Below are positions 1 to 9,138 of a DNA stretch of 64,000 nucleotides, piece after piece (position 1 is the stretch's first letter; every line of letters begins with the position of its first letter). Below the pieces are notes generated by a model. That model ran no database searches. It was not told the origin of the DNA and was given only the letters and a program-made list of their open reading frames with translations. The stretch is taken from assembly GCA_963829355.1 (NCBI GenBank), contig CAWHHZ010000008.1:186001-250000 (forward strand), read 5' to 3'. A program made the translations under genes and the position numbers. The DNA is from CAWHHZ01 sp963829355 (GTDB lineage: Bacteria; Acidobacteriota; Thermoanaerobaculia; Gp7-AA8; JAHWKK01).

Positions 1-2
1 TC

Positions 3-620
3 GCGAACTTCCTGCTTCCGGGCCTATCGGTCGAGATCGGCGTGTTCGCCGTACTTCTCCTGATTCCGATGGCTTACGTCTTCTCCAACAGCGACCTCGC
101 CGAGGCGTTGCCGGCAAGCGCGGTGTGCGTACTGGGAATCCTCTACATCGGTCTCCTCTCGGGCGCACTCATCAGATTGCGCCTCGACTTCGAACCGTTC
201 GGATCAGAGCTCATCTTCTTCCTGCTGCTCGTCGTCTGGTCAGGCGACACCTTCGCCTACTACACGGGAAAGAAGTTCGGGCGCACTAAACTCCTTCCCC
301 GCGTAAGCCCGAAGAAGACCGTCGAGGGAATGATGGGGGGCGTGGCCGGTTCTCTGGTCGCCGCGACGGTCATACATTTCTCGTTCTTCGGCGAGTTTCC
401 GCTCGTTCATGCACTCATATGTGCCTCCCTTCTCTCGCTTTCCGGCGTTGTGGGGGACCTGGCGGAATCAGCATGGAAGCGAAGCGCCGCAGTCAAGGAC
501 TCCGGCTCCCTCATTCCCGGCCACGGAGGAATTCTCGACCGGCTCGATTCGATCCTGTTCACCGCGCCGGTTCTCTACGCGTATTGGTTTCTCCTCCACG
601 AACCGATTAGACTCACCTGA
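3..620 (+). CDS. cdsA: Phosphatidate cytidylyltransferase, 5'-truncated by window edge
   Basis: CdsA makes CDP-diacylglycerol from phosphatidate and CTP, the precursor of membrane phospholipids, at the inner membrane. The reading frame is open to the first base, so the start lies outside the window. Several hydrophobic helices are visible, and the C-terminus carries the family signature: SAWKRSAAVKDSGSL followed by PGHGGILDRLDS, with the conserved Lys-Arg, Lys-Asp and His-Gly-Gly/Asp-Arg-Asp positions. The gene precedes dxr and rseP on the same strand, the order seen in many bacteria (uppS-cdsA-dxr-rseP). A GTG at 42 could be mistaken for the start, but conserved-looking sequence continues upstream. 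Confidence 0.95.
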   Translation, partial: ANFLLPGLSVEIGVFAVLLLIPMAYVFSNSDLAEALPASAVCVLGILYIGLLSGALIRLRLDFEPFGSELIFFLLLVVWSGDTFAYYTGKKFGRTKLLPRVSPKKTVEGMMGGVAGSLVAATVIHFSFFGEFPLVHALICASLLSLSGVVGDLAESAWKRSAAVKDSGSLIPGHGGILDRLDSILFTAPVLYAYWFLLHEPIRLT

Positions 621-626
621 AAACGG

Positions 627-690
627 AAGGGTTCGAGGGTTCAAGAGGTCAAGGGTAGTTCAAAGGCTCAAGAGTCAAGGGTTGAAGTGG
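627..690. repeat. Degenerate 8-bp repeat tract after cdsA stop
   Basis: Starting seven bases after the cdsA stop codon is a run of loosely repeated GGGTTCAAG / AAGAGTCAAGG units with a period of about 8 bp. It resembles the clearer TGAACCCT array at 47699-47738, read on the opposite strand. It lies in the 173-bp gap before dxr. I see no coding potential or clear promoter in it. Confidence 0.5.
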
Positions 691-793
691 CGACGGTTGA
701 GCTTCTGAGAACAGGCAAAGCACCTTCTCTTTTGTTTCGTCACGTTTCAATCTCGATTGCTTTATTGCTCTGAACCTGGAAGCTCAATCCCAC

Positions 794-1970
794 ATGCACA
801 AGGTATCCATACTCGGAAGCACGGGCTCGATCGGCACCAGCACTCTGCAGGTGGTCGATACCTTCGCCGACCATTTGAAAGTCGTCGGCCTCGCCGCAGG
901 CTCGAACATCGATCTGCTGGCTCAGCAGATCCGGAAGTACCGTCCCGAGCTCGTTTCAGTGGTTTCCTCGGATCTGATCAGGCAGCTCCAGGAGATGCTC
1001 GGCCCCGAGTTCAGTTCGCTCGAAATCGTGTGCGGCCCTGAAGGGGCATCGGCGGTCGCGGCGCTGCCCTCCGCGGATGCCGTCGTCGCCGGAATCGTCG
1101 GGGCGGCCGGAATCCCTCCGGTACACGCCGCACTTCAGGCGGGCAAACGCGTCGGTATTGCGAACAAGGAGGTGCTGGTTGCTGCGGGCGACGTGATGAT
1201 CCGTAGCTGCCACCGCATCTGGCGGTGAGATCCTGCCGATCGACTCGGAGCATTGCGCCGTACACCAGGCGATGATGGCCGGAAGACGATCCGAAGTGGA
1301 GCGGATCATTCTTACCGCCTCGGGAGGTCCCTTCCTCAGAACCGAGCTCGACGACTTTCAGTCGATCTCGATCACCGACGCGCTCAACCATCCAACCTGG
1401 AAGATGGGTAACAAGATCACGATCGACTCGGCGACCATGATGAACAAGGGACTCGAGGTCATCGAGGCTCATCACCTCTTCCACATGCCGGCCGATCGCA
1501 TCGGGATCCTCATCCACCCACAGTCGATCGTGCACTCGATGGTCGAGTACGTCGATGGCTCGATCATCGCCCAGCTCTCGACCACTGACATGAAGTTTCC
1601 CATCCAGTACTGCCTCCTGTTTCCGGATCGGATCGCCGCCCCGTATGAAAAACTCGATCTCGCGCGCATCTCGAGCCTCGAGTTTCTCGAAGTCGATCAG
1701 AGACGTTTCCCGGCGGTGCGCCTCGCCTACGACGCCTGCCGCACGGGCGGCTCGATGCCGGCTGTCCTCAACGCCGCGAATGAAATCGCGGTCGAGCGCT
1801 TCCTCGGCGGCGAGATCGGATTCACGCAGATCCCGGAGCTCGTCTCCGAAGTCATGGACAGGCACGCCGGAGAAGTCTCTGCCATCGAAACCGTCGACGA
1901 TGCCCTTGGCTGGGACTCCTGGGCCCGCCAGGAGGCGCGAACCGTCGCACTGGACCAGAAGGTTCGCTGA
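794..1970 (+). CDS. dxr: 1-deoxy-D-xylulose 5-phosphate reductoisomerase, one frameshift
   Basis: Dxr converts DXP to 2-C-methyl-D-erythritol 4-phosphate with NADPH, the committed step of the MEP isoprenoid pathway. The N-terminal NADPH loop GSTGSIG and ANKE motif are in the first frame (794-1228). The rest, beginning PIDSEH and including TASGGPF and HPQSIVHSMVEYVDG, is in another frame ending at 1970. Removing one base near 1205 joins them as GDVMIR-AATASGGEILPIDSEH and gives 391 residues, close to the usual length (about 398 in E. coli). The pathway is normally needed, so the extra base is more likely a sequence error than a real mutation. Start at ATG 794; a weak GGAAG precedes it. Confidence 0.9.
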
Positions 1971-2015
1971 AACGACTCACCCGCGGTGCCCCGATCGGAG
2001 CGTTAGAAACCGCAT

Positions 2016-2452
2016 GTCATCCTGAGAGGCTGTGAAAAAATCCAGCGTGCCCTGCGCTGGTGGTGCTTACGGTTCGAGCTCAAGGAATGAGGAGGAGTCG
2101 CGGTGGTTCCTCGGTGACGACGAGTGACGCAGAGATCGGGCCGTAACCACCACCAGCCCAAAGGGTTACGGGCGGGGCGTCGCCGATCGCAGCGCCTGCC
2201 CTGAGCGAGCGTCAGCGAGTCGAAGGGTCGCAGTTCCTTTCCGATGAACCACATCGCTGCGTCACTGCTTCGCGCGCTCGAGACTCGCCGCGCCCGTAAC
2301 GCAGGGTACGCTGGATTCTTTCACAGCCTCTGAGCCGCCGGATCCCGCGACGCGGGAGGAGGACGGTCGAAGGATCGCGTACGGCCTGACTGTCGCGTTC
2401 TTCCGTTCTGAGAGTCGGACCGTGCGCGATCCTTCGCTTCGCTCAGGATGAC
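2016..2452. repeat. REP-like palindrome (type A), split by a MITE
   Basis: The left end GTCATCCTGAG is at 2016-2026 and the rest at 2330-2452, ending GATCCTTCGCTTCGCTCAGGATGAC-like on the right. Between the arms are the shared blocks GAGGACGGTCGAAGGATCGCG and a short inner dyad. The 303-bp element at 2027-2329 interrupts it. The interval 1971-2568 between dxr and rseP contains this repeat and nothing that I read as a gene. Confidence 0.85.
2027..2329 (-). mobile_element. MITE-like element, copy 1 (303 bp)
   Basis: The ends are inverted repeats about 30 bp long, AGGCTGTGAAA inward on the left and TTTCACAGCCT on the right, differing at only two positions over 30. The element is flanked by the 5-bp direct repeat CTGAG (2022-2026 and 2330-2334), which looks like a target-site duplication. 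Internal dyads such as GCTGGTGGTGCTTACGG with CCGTAACCACCACCAGC predict a branched fold. There is no transposase. The copy at 19742-20011 is nearly identical in inverse orientation, but lacks about 33 bp that here resemble a second repeat type (CCCTGAGCGAGCG...GTCGAAGGG). I set the strand by that inverse relation only. Confidence 0.8.
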
Positions 2453-2568
2453 GGTTGAGCTCCTGCACCCACTGGTCGTCCTGATGGCCCGCGGGGAAGA
2501 GGAAGGGTCCGTGAAACCTTATGATCTCCAGATCGTCTGTCCGGACAGGACGAGAGATCTCTCGAATC

Positions 2569-3876
2569 ATGCTCGCTAATATCCCGTCAAACCTGATTGC
2601 GTTCGTCATCGTTCTCGGCATCCTCGTATTCGCACACGAGTCGGGACACTTTCTCGTCGCAAAACTGTTCCGCGTACGGGTGATCGTCTATTCATTCGGA
2701 TTCGGCACTCGACTGTTCGGATTCAGGCGTGGTGACACCGACTACCGCGTGTCCCTGATCCCCCTCGGCGGCTACGTCCGTATGGCGGGCGACATGACCG
2801 ATGAGGACAGAACGGGAGCGGATGACGAGTATCTCTCGAAACCGAAGTGGCAGCGGCTTCTGATTCTGCTCGCAGGACCGCTCGCGAATCTGATTCTCGC
2901 CGTCCTCTTTCTGGCCGTTTTCTTCATGGGAGGCACCGAGGAACTGAAGGAGAACCAGCCAGTGCTCGGGAGCGTGGTCGATGGAACTCCTGCTGCCGAG
3001 GCGGGTCTGCAGGCTGGCGATCGGATCCTCCGTGCGAATGACGAGTCCGTCCAGACGTGGGACGACCTCAAGATGATCGTCGGACTGAATGCTGAGACGC
3101 CGGTGCCGCTCGTGGTCGAGAGGGACGGTGCTCGTCTCGAGACCGTCATCACACCCGAGCGGGTGATGACGCCGTACGGTTCGACCGGGCAGATCGGTGT
3201 GACCCAGTGGCTCTCCACCGAGATCGGACGCATTCTTCCCGGAACGGCAGCAGAGCGCGCGGGACTCCAGCCCGGCGATCGAATCGTGAGGGTCGAGGGT
3301 GAGACGGTCACACAGATGAGGGATCTGGATCAGTTTCTCGAAGATTCTTCCAGTCCCGTTGAGATGACGGTGGCCAGAAATGGCACACAGTTGAGCCTGA
3401 CACTTCCTCCTGCCACCGAGGGTGCGACATGGCCTGGATTCGGATTGCCGACGATCACGCGCGAGTTCACCTGGCGTGAAGCCGTGATCGAGAGCGCCGA
3501 GCAGAACTGGAAGATGACGAAGTTCATCTTCTTCACACTCGGTCGTCTTTTCCGGATGCAGGGCAGCGTCGACGACTTCAGCGGGCCGATCTCGATCGCT
3601 CGAATCTCGGGTGAGATGCTCAGAACCGGATGGACTGCAATGGTTTACCTTCTGGCGGTCATCTCACTGAATCTCGGTATCCTCAATCTGCTGCCGATTC
3701 CGGTTCTCGACGGCGGTCACATCGCCATCCTGGGAGTGGAAGGGATCATGCGCAGAGAGCTCTCGGCGAATGCCAAGGAGCGTATCTACCAGGTGGGATT
3801 CGCGCTGATCGCCGTACTGATGATCGTCGTGATCTGGAATGATGTCGTTCAGAACATCACAATGATGCGGCAATAG
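2569..3876 (+). CDS. rseP: RIP site-2 metalloprotease RseP
   Basis: RseP is an inner-membrane zinc protease that cuts anti-sigma factors or signal-peptide remnants within the membrane. The first helix contains the zinc motif HESGH (HExxH) at about residues 21-25, two PDZ domains follow (roughly 120-200 and 210-290), and the C-terminal membrane region has the second active-site motif NLLPIPVLDGGH. The protein is 435 residues, typical of the family. I chose ATG 2569 because it places the zinc helix at the usual distance; an in-frame ATG at 2521 would add a hydrophilic extension. It follows cdsA and dxr, but a MITE-bearing 598-bp gap separates it from dxr. Confidence 0.95.
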   Translation: MLANIPSNLIAFVIVLGILVFAHESGHFLVAKLFRVRVIVYSFGFGTRLFGFRRGDTDYRVSLIPLGGYVRMAGDMTDEDRTGADDEYLSKPKWQRLLILLAGPLANLILAVLFLAVFFMGGTEELKENQPVLGSVVDGTPAAEAGLQAGDRILRANDESVQTWDDLKMIVGLNAETPVPLVVERDGARLETVITPERVMTPYGSTGQIGVTQWLSTEIGRILPGTAAERAGLQPGDRIVRVEGETVTQMRDLDQFLEDSSSPVEMTVARNGTQLSLTLPPATEGATWPGFGLPTITREFTWREAVIESAEQNWKMTKFIFFTLGRLFRMQGSVDDFSGPISIARISGEMLRTGWTAMVYLLAVISLNLGILNLLPIPVLDGGHIAILGVEGIMRRELSANAKERIYQVGFALIAVLMIVVIWNDVVQNITMMRQ

Positions 3877-3906
3877 TCTTCGCTCAGGGTCACCCTGAAC
3901 GAAGAC
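3876..3906. terminator. Long hairpin at rseP 3' end
   Basis: Directly at the rseP stop codon is a near-perfect 31-bp palindrome, GTCTTCGCTCAGGGT and ACCCTGAACGAAGAC, with 15-bp arms and one mismatch. There is no T-run, so it may act as a 3'-end stabiliser or bidirectional end signal rather than as a classical terminator. Its CAGGGT/ACCCTGA core recalls the other intergenic repeats. Confidence 0.5.
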
Positions 3907-3942
3907 TTCACCGGCCTTCAGCCTCCGGCCCACCGGAAAGTT

Positions 3943-4082
3943 GTCATCCTGAGCGCCAGCGAAGGATCGCGTACGGCATGACTCGAGGTTGAATTGCGGA
4001 GGGAACGAGGGCGAGTATGACTCCACGAGATCCTTCGACCGTCCTTCTCCCGCTTTGCGGGATCCGGCGGCTCAGGATGACA
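3943..4082. repeat. REP-like palindrome, type A
   Basis: It starts GTCATCCTGAGCGCCAGCG and ends GGCGGCTCAGGATGACA, with inward GAAGGATC and GATCCTTC. It sits between the convergent rseP and cinA genes. The centre has GTACGGCATGACTCGAGG, shared with the copy at 19651. A partial third arm (GAAGCGAAGGATC) lies just downstream near 4110. Confidence 0.85.
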
Positions 4083-4140
4083 GCCGGGGCGGGGGCGTAT
4101 TTTCAGAGCGAAGCGAAGGATCCGGGCGACCTCTCGCTCT

Positions 4141-5400
4141 CTACACCGAACGATTTCGCAGCATCACCACTCTCAGAAGGTCGAGTGCAATTTGAGTCGT
4201 GAGGTGCTTGATCCGCTCTCGCGGCGGCGGAAGGACGAAGTGGCGGTGGGTGACATCGTTCTCCGAGGCGACCGCGACATGGACCGTGCCGACAGGCTTC
4301 TGTCTGGTGCCACCGGTGGGCCCGGCGATCCCTGTTATCCCGATGCCGTAGGTCGATCCGTACAACTCCCTGACTCTGGAGGCCATCGCTTTTGAGGTTT
4401 CCTCGGAGACCTGTCCATACTGATCGATCAGGTTGGAGTCGACACCGAGTTGCACCTGCTTGGCCTCGCGCGAGTAAACCACGAGGCCTCCCACGTAATA
4501 GGCAGAGCTGCCGCTGACGTCGGTGATTCGGGAGCCGAGCAGACCACCCGTGCAGGACTCGGCTGTTGCGACCGTTCCCATCCGGGCCACCAGCATGCGG
4601 CCCACGACGCACTCGAGGTCATCGTTGTCGACACCATAGATTCTCTCGCCGAACAGATCACGCAGCTCGGATTCGAGTCGCGTGAGATTCGCGAACGCGT
4701 CATCGGCGTTGCCTTCTGCCCGCAGATGAATCTGGATGTCGCTGGCGGTGCTCAGGATCGTCACTGGCTCCCCCTGATGATCCCGGTAAAAGGGCTCGAG
4801 CTTCTGCTCGACCGCCGATTCGCTGAGCCCGGCAATCTTGATCAATCGGCGAAAGACGCCGGACGGAGACGGAAACACCGACCGGAGCCACGGTTCGAGA
4901 TCACGATCGAGCATCCCTTCCATTTCCCACGGCACTCCGGGAAAAATCCAGATGTGCCGCGGACCTGCGTCGTGCGAGAGGTTCAGATGAAATCCTGGCG
5001 CCGTACCGCGCGGATTCTTCAGCATCCTTTGACCGGTGAAGACTCGCGCCTGCCGCGTATTCACTTCCGGCATCTCCATGCCGCGATCCTCGAACCGCTT
5101 TCTTATCTCGCCGAGAATCGAGTCGTCCATCTCCAGCGCCAGAGCGAAGGCGTCGGCGACCGCATCTTTCGTGCAGTCATCCTCGGTCGGACCGAGCCCC
5201 CCTGTGATCAGGACGATGTCGGCTTCATCGACGCAACGTCTCAGCTCAGCGGCGATCTGTGATCGGTCGTCGCCGACGACTGACTTCCTCACCACGCTCA
5301 CGCCATACCGCTCGAGCACCGACGTAATCTTCAGCGAGTTCGTGTCGAGCCGTGTGGGGCCGAGCAGCTCCGATCCGACCGCAACGATGGCAGCATCCAT
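4141..5400 (-). CDS. cinA: CinA-like nicotinamide-nucleotide amidase/competence-damage protein
   Basis: CinA family proteins pair an N-terminal MoaB/MogA-like domain (ADP-ribose or NMN pyrophosphatase in characterised members) with a C-terminal NMN deamidase domain used in NAD salvage. The N-terminal half shows GGLGPTEDD; the C-terminal half shows ESCTGGLLGSRI and GGLVVYS, typical of the deamidase domain. At about 419 residues it has the usual full length. The ATG at 5400 is chosen over a TTG at 5403. It starts just after the stop of the upstream ABC-F gene (5404), so the two are probably cotranscribed. Confidence 0.93.
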   Translation of the reverse strand: MDAAIVAVGSELLGPTRLDTNSLKITSVLERYGVSVVRKSVVGDDRSQIAAELRRCVDEADIVLITGGLGPTEDDCTKDAVADAFALALEMDDSILGEIRKRFEDRGMEMPEVNTRQARVFTGQRMLKNPRGTAPGFHLNLSHDAGPRHIWIFPGVPWEMEGMLDRDLEPWLRSVFPSPSGVFRRLIKIAGLSESAVEQKLEPFYRDHQGEPVTILSTASDIQIHLRAEGNADDAFANLTRLESELRDLFGERIYGVDNDDLECVVGRMLVARMGTVATAESCTGGLLGSRITDVSGSSAYYVGGLVVYSREAKQVQLGVDSNLIDQYGQVSEETSKAMASRVRELYGSTYGIGITGIAGPTGGTRQKPVGTVHVAVASENDVTHRHFVLPPPRERIKHLTTQIALDLLRVVMLRNRSV

Positions 5401-5403
5401 CAA

Positions 5404-7318
5404 TCAGCTTCCTTTGATCGCACCAAGCTCGTCCCACTCCCGGTAGAGAGCCTCCAGCTTCGAGCGGTGCTTCCGGTTCTCGTCCTGTATCGCTTTCACT
5501 CGATCACCATTCTCATAGACCTCGGGGCTGCACAAGAGCATTTCGTTCTTCTCGCACTCCTTCTCGAGATTCCCGATTTCCTGCTCGATGGCGCCGATCC
5601 GCTGATCGATCCGTCGCAGCTCGCGATCTCTTTCTTTCTGCTGGCGCCGGTCGAGCTCCTTCGGTGCAGTTTCTTTCACGACCGGTGCCGGAGAGCTCGC
5701 CTTCGACGGCTCGATCTGCTTTTCCAGCCTCTCCATGACCTCGGTGTAGTTGCCGTAATGCAGCTCCGCTTCTCCGTCGCTGACCTTGATGATCCGGTCG
5801 ACGATGCGGTCGACGAAGTAGCGATCATGGGACACGACGACCAGAACCCCTGTGAATTTCTCGAGAGCACCCTCCAGAGCTTCCCGCGTATAGACGTCGA
5901 GGTGGTTCGTCGGCTCGTCAAGGAGGAGAAGATTCCCTCCGACGTACATGATCTTGGCGAGCGCCAGCCGGCCTCTCTCGCCTCCGGAGAGGTTCTCGAC
6001 CTTCTTGAACACGTCGTCTCCGGAAAATGAGAAGCGGGCAAGATAGTCCCGGATCTGCTCCTCACTCCGCGAATGGTCGATATCCCATATCTCATCGAGC
6101 ACGCGCACGGACGGTCGCAGATCTCCCAGAGTCTGATCGTAGTATCCCACCTGGATATTGGCGCCGTATCGCAGCTCTCCGTCGACCGGTTCGAGTTTCC
6201 CCGCCAGCGTCTTGAGCAGCGTCGACTTTCCCGACCCGTTCGGGCCGACGATCGCATATCGCTCGCCCCGCCGTATCTGCAGATCGAGCGGTCCGACGAT
6301 TGGATCGCCGTGATAGCCGGCCATCAGGCCTTCCGTGGTGAGGGCGACGGAAGACGAGCGCGGGCCTGCATCCAGGTGAAAGTGAGCAAACGTCTCGTCA
6401 GTCTGAGGCCGCCCGACGCGCTCGACCTTCTCGAGCATCTTCCGGCGGCTCTGAGCCTGCTTGGTCTTCTGCCCCGCAAGATTCCGGCGGATGAAGTCCT
6501 CGGTGCGCCCGATCATGTCCTGCTGGCGCTCGTACTCGGTCTCCATCTGCTCGAGTCGGGCCGTCCGAAGCTCGAGGAAGCGCTCATAGTTGCCGGGGTA
6601 CACCGTGAGCTGTCCATGGGCGAGCTCGACGATTTCGCTGACGGTGCGATTGAGAAAGGTCCGGTCGTGCGAGATCAGCACGAAGCTGCCCTTGAACTCC
6701 GAGAGAAACTGCTCGAGAAACTCGATCCCAGCGAGATCGAGATGGTTAGTGGGCTCGTCGAGAAAAAGAACATCCACCGGGCTCAGCAGAAGCCGCGCGA
6801 GCATCGCACGGTTCTGCTGGCCGCCACTGAACTGTCCGATCGGACGCTCCCACTCGGACGAGTCGTCGAAGCCGATTCCAGTCAGAACCCGCTCGACCTC
6901 CGAATGGATCGTGTAGCCATCGGCGTGCTCGTAATCGTGCTGTAGTGCAGCATACCGATCGAGCAGCTTTCCATGATCCTGGTCGGCTGCCTCGGCGAGC
7001 TCATGCTCCAGCTCTCGCATCTTCCGTTCAATCCCCAGCACCCGTTCGAATGCTCCGAGAACATAGTTGAAAAGCGTCGTCTCCTCCGGCGCTTCGAGAT
7101 GCTGTCTGCAGGTAGCCGATGCGGAGCCCCGAAAGACGGATGATGCGGCCATGATCAGGCTCGTCCTGGCCGGAAATGAGGCGGAACAAGGTCGTCTTGC
7201 CGGCACCGTTTCTGCCGACGAGACCGATCTTCTCGCCCGGGTTGTGCTGCCAGGTCACCTCTCGAAGAATCTCGTGAGGACCGTAGGACTTGGAAACGCT
7301 TTCGAGTCTGTAGAGCAT
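5404..7318 (-). CDS. ABC-F family ATPase (Uup/YheS-like), one frameshift
   Basis: ABC-F proteins are soluble tandem ATPases that act on the ribosome or in stress tolerance rather than transport. Two ATPase domains are visible: Walker A GRNGAGKTT then signature SGGQQNR, and Walker A GPNGSGKST then SGGERGR, each followed by LDEPTNHLD. A C-terminal charged coiled coil (about the last 80 residues) recalls Uup or YheS. The N-terminal 70 residues are in another frame; one extra base near 7105 separates GLRIGYLQ from QHLEAPEE. Corrected, the protein is about 637 residues, the usual size. Start at ATG 7318, divergent from pdxJ. Confidence 0.9.
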
Positions 7319-7345
7319 TTTTGGGGTTCAGCGGTACCTTTAGTT

Positions 7346-7375
7346 TTGAACTTTGAACTTCGAACTCTCTATACT
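7346..7375 (+). promoter_or_regulatory. Possible pdxJ promoter within a 7-bp repeat
   Basis: Three heptamers TTGAACT, TTGAACT, TCGAACT occupy 7346-7366. The first could act as a -35 box (TTGAAC), with TATACT at 7370-7375 as -10 after 18 bp. Transcription would then start at or just before the pdxJ ATG at 7385, giving a leaderless or nearly leaderless mRNA; no Shine-Dalgarno sequence is visible. The repeat itself could be the better explanation for the TTGAAC match. Confidence 0.35.
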
Positions 7376-7384
7376 GCCTGCGCC

Positions 7385-8104
7385 ATGCGCCTTTCAGTGA
7401 ACATCGATCACGTCGCAACCATTCGCGAGGCTCGTCACACGGACGAGCCCGATCCGGTATTGGCTGCCTCCATCTGCGAGCTCGCCGGCGCCGAGGGAAT
7501 CACGGTCCACCTGAGAGCGGACCGCCGGCACATCCAGGAACGCGATGTCGAAATCCTGAGAAGAACAGTCACGACGAGACTGAACGTCGAGATGTCGGCG
7601 ACTCGGGAGATGGTTCGTGTCGCGCAGACTCACAAACCCCACCAGGTGACGCTCGTACCCGAAAGGCGCGACGAGCTGACAACCGAGGGCGGGCTCGACG
7701 TACTCCTTCACAGCGGCAACATTCAGCAGGTCGTCGCGGAGCTTCTCGACTCAGGGATCGATGTCTCTGTCTTCGTGGACCCGGATCTCGAACAGCTGCG
7801 GGGATGCCACAAGATCGGCATCCATCGCGTGGAGATCAATACGGGAAAGTTCGCGGACAGCTGGCGGGGTCCGAAGTTTCAAGATGAGCTGAGCAAGGTC
7901 ACGACGGCCGCCAAGGCCGCTCGGAAGCTCGGCTTCACCGTTCTCGCAGGGCACGGCCTCACCTACCGGAACATCGACGCCATCGCGAAAATCGACGAAA
8001 TCGAGGAGCTCAACATCGGTCATTCGATCATCTCACGATCCGTTCTCGTCGGGCTCGACAAGGCGGTCAGGGAAATGATCGCCCTGATGCGCTATCCGCG
8101 TTGA
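7385..8104 (+). CDS. pdxJ: Pyridoxine 5'-phosphate synthase
   Basis: PdxJ condenses 3-amino-2-oxopropyl phosphate with DXP to pyridoxine 5'-phosphate, the last ring-forming step of DXP-dependent vitamin B6 synthesis. The start RLSVNIDHVATIREAR, the HLRADRRHIQ segment, the TLVPERRDELTTEGG segment and the GHGLTYRN segment near the C-terminus are all typical. The 239-residue length fits. ATG 7385 places the conserved NIDHVAT at residues 5-11; the longer frame upstream is not real. It stands alone on this strand between two minus-strand blocks. Its substrate DXP is shared with Dxr, encoded 6 kb away. Confidence 0.97.
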   Translation: MRLSVNIDHVATIREARHTDEPDPVLAASICELAGAEGITVHLRADRRHIQERDVEILRRTVTTRLNVEMSATREMVRVAQTHKPHQVTLVPERRDELTTEGGLDVLLHSGNIQQVVAELLDSGIDVSVFVDPDLEQLRGCHKIGIHRVEINTGKFADSWRGPKFQDELSKVTTAAKAARKLGFTVLAGHGLTYRNIDAIAKIDEIEELNIGHSIISRSVLVGLDKAVREMIALMRYPR

Positions 8105-8157
8105 TCTGTCGTCAGCTCAGGACGACACCACTTCCAAATCTCTCAAAACACCGGGCT

Positions 8158-8291
8158 GTCATTCCGAAGCGAAGCGAGGAATCTGGGCGGCGGGATTGAC
8201 CGGGCCAGCTTCCCCCAGCCAGATTCTTCAGTCGCGATGAGGCCGCTCCTTCCCTTCGTCGCTTCGCTCCTCAAGGCAGGCGGAATGACAG
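8158..8291. repeat. REP-like palindrome, type B
   Basis: It begins GTCATTCCGAAGCGAAGCGAGG and ends CAGGCGGAATGACAG; inner arms read GAATCTGG and CCAGATTCTTCAGTCGCG. It is a sister of the type A repeat (CATTCC replaces CATCCTGAG), and the copy at 16673-16780 shares its inner blocks. It lies between the convergent pdxJ and TonB-like genes. A short GCTCAGGACGACAC motif precedes it at 8114. Confidence 0.8.
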
Positions 8292-8351
8292 AGACAAGAA
8301 CTGCGAGGGCGGCCAGCCGTCGCACGAGCACAATCGATCGAGCTTCGGGGA

Positions 8352-9073
8352 TCACTCGGTCGATTTGTGGAGATTGAACTCGACGCTCACATTGTGGGAT
8401 ACACGCACCGGCTCACCATCCATGGTCGCCGGCTTGAAATGCCAGCGATTCACCGCTTCCGCGGCGGCCTCACTGAGACCGAAGGGAAGGCCTTTGACGA
8501 TGCGGGTACTCGTTACGGCCCCAGTCTCGTCAATCGTGGCCTCCAGGATTACGACACCTGAGACACGGTAGGACTTCGCTTCTTCGGGATAGACCGGTTC
8601 GACATGCCGGATGAGCTCCGGGGCCAGAACCCGTCCTCCCACTCTCAGGACGTTAGAGTCGGAGGTCTCGCCCGAGGAGATACCCTGTCTGGCCTCGTTC
8701 TCGAAGACTCCCCGCACATACTCGATCGGCTCACCGTCCGCTCGAATCTCGAGCCTGCTCTCGAGTCCAGCTCTCTTCACCGTGATCGAAAATCGGTACT
8801 CCCGCTGGTCGAGCCCTGAATCGTCAGATCCTTGCGGCGTTCGGTATAGGCGACAGCCGACCGCGACAGGAGCGGGACATCACTGGAATGGTCAAAAACC
8901 CGAACTTCGAGGCTCCACGTGTCCCTGGCAGTTTCCTTCGCGACCGTCTGGACACGGAGCTGCGAGGTCCACGATTCCCCGCCTACTGTTTCTTCGCCGA
9001 AAACCGGTAAAGAGAAGCCAATGGCCAGAGCAAACAGCACAGCGGTGGCGGATCTGCCGGAGGCGCTATTCAT
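8352..9073 (-). CDS. Secreted TonB C-terminal domain protein, one frameshift
   Basis: The N-terminal part (from ATG 9073) has a signal peptide, ATAVLFALAIGFSLPVFG. The C-terminal part is a TonB-like domain: ELIRHVEPVYPEEAKSYRV, GVVILEATIDETGAV, then WHFKPATMDGEPV. The two parts are in different frames. Restoring one base near 8814 gives LTIQGLDQREYRFSITVKR across the join and a protein of about 240 residues. TonB-domain proteins of this size usually couple to outer-membrane partners, but with a cleavable signal and no Pro-rich spacer it could be an independent periplasmic protein. Its partner is unknown. Confidence 0.75.
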
Positions 9074-9138
9074 TTCGCAGATCGTAGCACAGCCGTATGC
9101 TCGTCATTCGACGATGCGTATCGGTTCCCAGGAACATC

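Noticed and set aside
621..793. tRNA gene, suggested by GGTTCGAGGGTTCAAG
   Set aside because: No acceptor stem, anticodon arm or CCA; the match is part of an 8-bp repeat tract.
794..1970. dxr as a true pseudogene
   Set aside because: Both halves are fully conserved, the break is one base, and similar one-base breaks recur across the window; error is the simpler reading.
4450..5262. 270-codon open frame antisense to cinA, with similar long shadows at 6073-6945, 15521-16444 and 24169-25116
   Set aside because: All lie opposite well-supported genes and lack recognisable domains; long antisense frames are expected at this G+C content.
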